Origin: CAYLVJ01 sp964615425
GTDB taxonomy: Bacteria > Patescibacteriota > Minisyncoccia > Minisyncoccales > CAYTKG01
Assembly (NCBI GenBank): GCA_964615425.1
Contig: CAZTOB010000003.1
Location: forward strand, 1 to 51,907
DNA: 51,907 nt
Reading direction: 5' to 3'
Part shown: piece by piece, positions 50,839-51,907 of the stretch
How positions within the stretch are numbered: the first letter of the stretch is position 1
Layout: every line of letters starts with the position of its first letter
Translations under genes and position numbers: made by a program
Notes under the pieces: model-generated
Database searches by the model: none
Seen by the model: only the letters and a program-made list of their open reading frames with translations
Told to the model about the DNA's origin: nothing

Positions 50839-51416
50839 TTATACTCTTTTAAAATTTCAAAGTCTTTCTTTAACAAAGGAAGCTTGTTGGGGTTATAGGT
50901 AGCTACCGCTGGATGATAAAAGGGAATAATTTTTATTTCCTCGAGTAAGTTTTTTGCTTTGAAAACCTGTCCGTGTATTTTGCTTATCGCCTTAATTTGT
51001 CCTTGGAGGCCGTATTGATCCATGATAAAGTACATGGCGTGTCGTCCCAGGGGACACAAAACTTCAGGATCTATTATTTTTATCTGCCTTTTGAGATAAG
51101 GAGTGCATGCTTTTATTTCTTCTTCACGAGGATCTCTGTTGTTTGGAGGTCGACATTTCAAAATATTTGTGATGTAAACTTTTTCTCTGTCGATTCTGAT
51201 GGACTCAAGTAGCTCGTTTAATATACTTCCCGCTTTTCCGCAAAAAGGGCGCCCGGTTGCGTCTTCATTAGCTCCGGGTCCTTCTCCGATAAACATTATC
51301 TTTGCTTCGTGAGATCCTTCCCCCACCACCGGTAGGTTTCTTTTCTGAAAAAGGGGGCATTTTTTACAATTGACTACTTCTTCTTTTATCTTTTTCATTT
51401 TTTCGTATTTATTCAT
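50835..51416 (-). CDS. Uracil-DNA glycosylase, family 4 (iron-sulphur)
   Basis: Removes uracil from DNA. The 193-aa protein has the four cluster cysteines C17, C20, C88 and C104, the catalytic-site motif GEGPGANED (44-52) and the HPAVATYNPNK motif (from His168), all typical of family 4 UDG. The LKCRPPNNRDPREEEIKAC block is a family hallmark. It overlaps the DUF2007-like gene by 8 nt and pgeF by 4 nt. With the Nfo-AAG fusion at 7027 it is the second base-excision glycosylase in the window. Confidence 0.95.
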   Translation of the reverse strand: MNKYEKMKKIKEEVVNCKKCPLFQKRNLPVVGEGSHEAKIMFIGEGPGANEDATGRPFCGKAGSILNELLESIRIDREKVYITNILKCRPPNNRDPREEEIKACTPYLKRQIKIIDPEVLCPLGRHAMYFIMDQYGLQGQIKAISKIHGQVFKAKNLLEEIKIIPFYHPAVATYNPNKLPLLKKDFEILKEYK

Positions 51417-51639
51417 ATTGGTTTTCTTCTTCTAGTATTTTCTTAGCTTTTTGAACCTTACTTTCCGGCACCTGAATAGAGCGGGGGGTGAAAAAATTAA
51501 TAGCGGGGAAATAACTTTCCCCTCCTTCTGTCACTTTGATCCAAACCTTAATCCCCCTTTTTTCTAAAAAGTTTTTAATTATTTCTGCCCTCCCCAGGCT
51601 CCCCACTATTTTAATTTGAACGAAGTCTTCATCTTTCAT
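51409..51639 (-). CDS. DUF2007-like small protein
   Basis: A 76-aa protein similar in layout to DUF2007 proteins: a beta-alpha-beta start QIKIVGSLGRAEIIKNFLEKRGIK and the closing IQVPESKVQKAKKILEEE, as in small putative signal-transducing proteins. The function is unknown. An extended -10 (TG-T-TAAAAT at 51654-51646 on the minus strand) ends 6 nt before the ATG, so it should be the first, leaderless gene of the operon that runs down to the ABC permease. Confidence 0.7.
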   Translation of the reverse strand: MKDEDFVQIKIVGSLGRAEIIKNFLEKRGIKVWIKVTEGGESYFPAINFFTPRSIQVPESKVQKAKKILEEENQYE

Positions 51640-51645
51640 TGATTT

Positions 51646-51654
51646 ATTTTAACA
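51646..51654 (-). promoter_or_regulatory. Extended -10 promoter of the DUF2007-udg-pgeF-HD-ABC operon (predicted leaderless)
   Basis: On the minus strand TG-T-TAAAAT (51654-51646), 6 nt before the ATG at 51639. TAAACA lies 17 nt further upstream as a weak -35. The spacing predicts transcription starting on the start codon. Confidence 0.5.
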
Positions 51655-51673
51655 AAAAATTTAAAAATTGTTT

Positions 51674-51704
51674 AAAATGAAAAGCCGGTTGATCGACAAC
51701 CGGC
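51674..51704 (-). terminator. Intrinsic terminator of the right-edge gene
   Basis: GCCGGTT (51684-51690) and AACCGGC (51698-51704) form a 7-bp GC-rich stem; on the minus strand it is followed by TTTTCATTTT. It lies 12 nt after the stop of the partial gene at the window edge and separates it from the next operon. Confidence 0.8.
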
Positions 51705-51715
51705 CTCTCCCCCTC

Positions 51716-51907
51716 TCACTGTATCGCCTTGACATTCTTGAAACCCCCAATCAAGCGTTCCAAGGGGCTTGCGAGCTCAACCTTTCCCCGGATGAAAACT
51801 CCGTTTTCCTCCCGGTGAAAGTCTGAAGGGGGGAACCCTGCTATTCTTAGGGCATCCTCTACCTGCCCTAAGACTTTATCCCGCTCTTTGCGGGATATTT
51901 TTTGCCT
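51716..51907 (-). CDS. Partial gene of unknown function (C-terminal 63 residues)
   Basis: An open frame enters from the right edge and stops with TGA at 51718-51716. The visible part reads from RQKISRKERDKVLGQVEDAL to ERLIGGFKNVKAIQ, with a beta-turn-beta stretch ENGVFIRGKVELASPLE that loosely recalls BON domains; I do not claim that family. The stretch is much more GC-rich than its neighbours and uses Pro CCC, Arg CGG and Gly GGG codons that are uncommon nearby. Coding is supported by the terminator just after the stop. The start lies outside the window. Confidence 0.6.
   Translation of the reverse strand, partial: RQKISRKERDKVLGQVEDALRIAGFPPSDFHREENGVFIRGKVELASPLERLIGGFKNVKAIQ

Noticed and set aside
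1..51907. UGA-to-glycine recoding, as in some CPR lineages
   Set aside because: Several genes end in TGA at the expected length with ATGA overlaps (serS, murE, radical SAM), and no gene needs TGA read as sense.
1..51907. CRISPR arrays, insertion sequences or prophage
   Set aside because: No spaced direct repeats, transposase or phage structural genes were seen on either strand.

Overview
The window looks like chromosomal DNA of a small-genome, AT-rich bacterium, most likely a member of the Candidate Phyla Radiation (Patescibacteria), probably on the Parcubacteria side. The signs are very tight gene packing with many ATGA overlaps, streamlined versions of housekeeping proteins (a 235-aa HrcA, a MurE without its N-terminal domain, an AspRS without the GAD insert, a PriA without Walker motifs), weak or absent Shine-Dalgarno sequences, and small one- or two-helix membrane proteins of a type common in these genomes. 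UGA is a normal stop here (serS, murE and others end with TGA), so the Gracilibacteria/Absconditabacteria code does not apply. A complete L9 gene argues against the Microgenomates, from what I recall of that group. The lineage is inference; the 16S gene is not in the window.

Layout. 1-2023 (+) is the 3' part of 23S rRNA, then 5S rRNA and a terminator. 2052-18196 (+) is a long run of wall, division and translation genes: mreC, mreD, PBP2, a methyltransferase, a CapA-like protein, an endonuclease IV/AAG glycosylase fusion, a 38-codon basic-tailed gene, lysS, serS, a hydrolase, murE, a membrane-anchored murF, a DegT aminotransferase, a FemAB ligase and ftsQ. 18198-20084 (-) holds a GT39-type membrane glycosyltransferase broken by one in-frame TAA and a 43-aa membrane peptide. 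20163-24952 (+) is a heat-shock operon, hrcA-grpE-hsp20-dnaK-dnaJ, behind a CIRCE operator. It is followed by tRNA-Lys, a hairpin-rich stretch that may be a small RNA, a C-terminal processing protease, rplI and pyrG. rpmA (-), a small membrane gene cut by a 10-N gap, and a tyrosine recombinase (-) follow.

30357-43941 (-) is a second translation and wall block: gltX, murG, ftsW, murD, murI, mraY, a D,D-carboxypeptidase, ppa, aspS with a T-box leader, a HIT protein, two small membrane proteins, murC and thpR. 44007-48098 (+) is an AmmeMemoRadiSam-type operon (radical SAM, LigB-like, AMMECR1) ending in a degenerate priA. 48093-51907 (-) holds a ZnuBC-like ABC transporter, an HD protein, pgeF, a family 4 uracil-DNA glycosylase, a DUF2007-like protein and the 3' end of an unrecognised gene.

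Together the genes supply much of the peptidoglycan precursor path (MurC, D, E, F, I, MraY, MurG), the elongation and division machines that use it (MreC/D, PBP2, FtsW, FtsQ), a FemAB enzyme that probably adds a cross-bridge residue, and four aminoacyl-tRNA synthetases. MurA, MurB, Ddl, MreB and FtsZ are not in the window. The points most worth a second look are the Nfo-AAG fusion, the T-box on a GAD-less aspS, the structured intergenic RNA after tRNA-Lys, the split AMMECR1 cassette, the ATPase-less PriA and a repeated promoter layout that predicts leaderless mRNAs.
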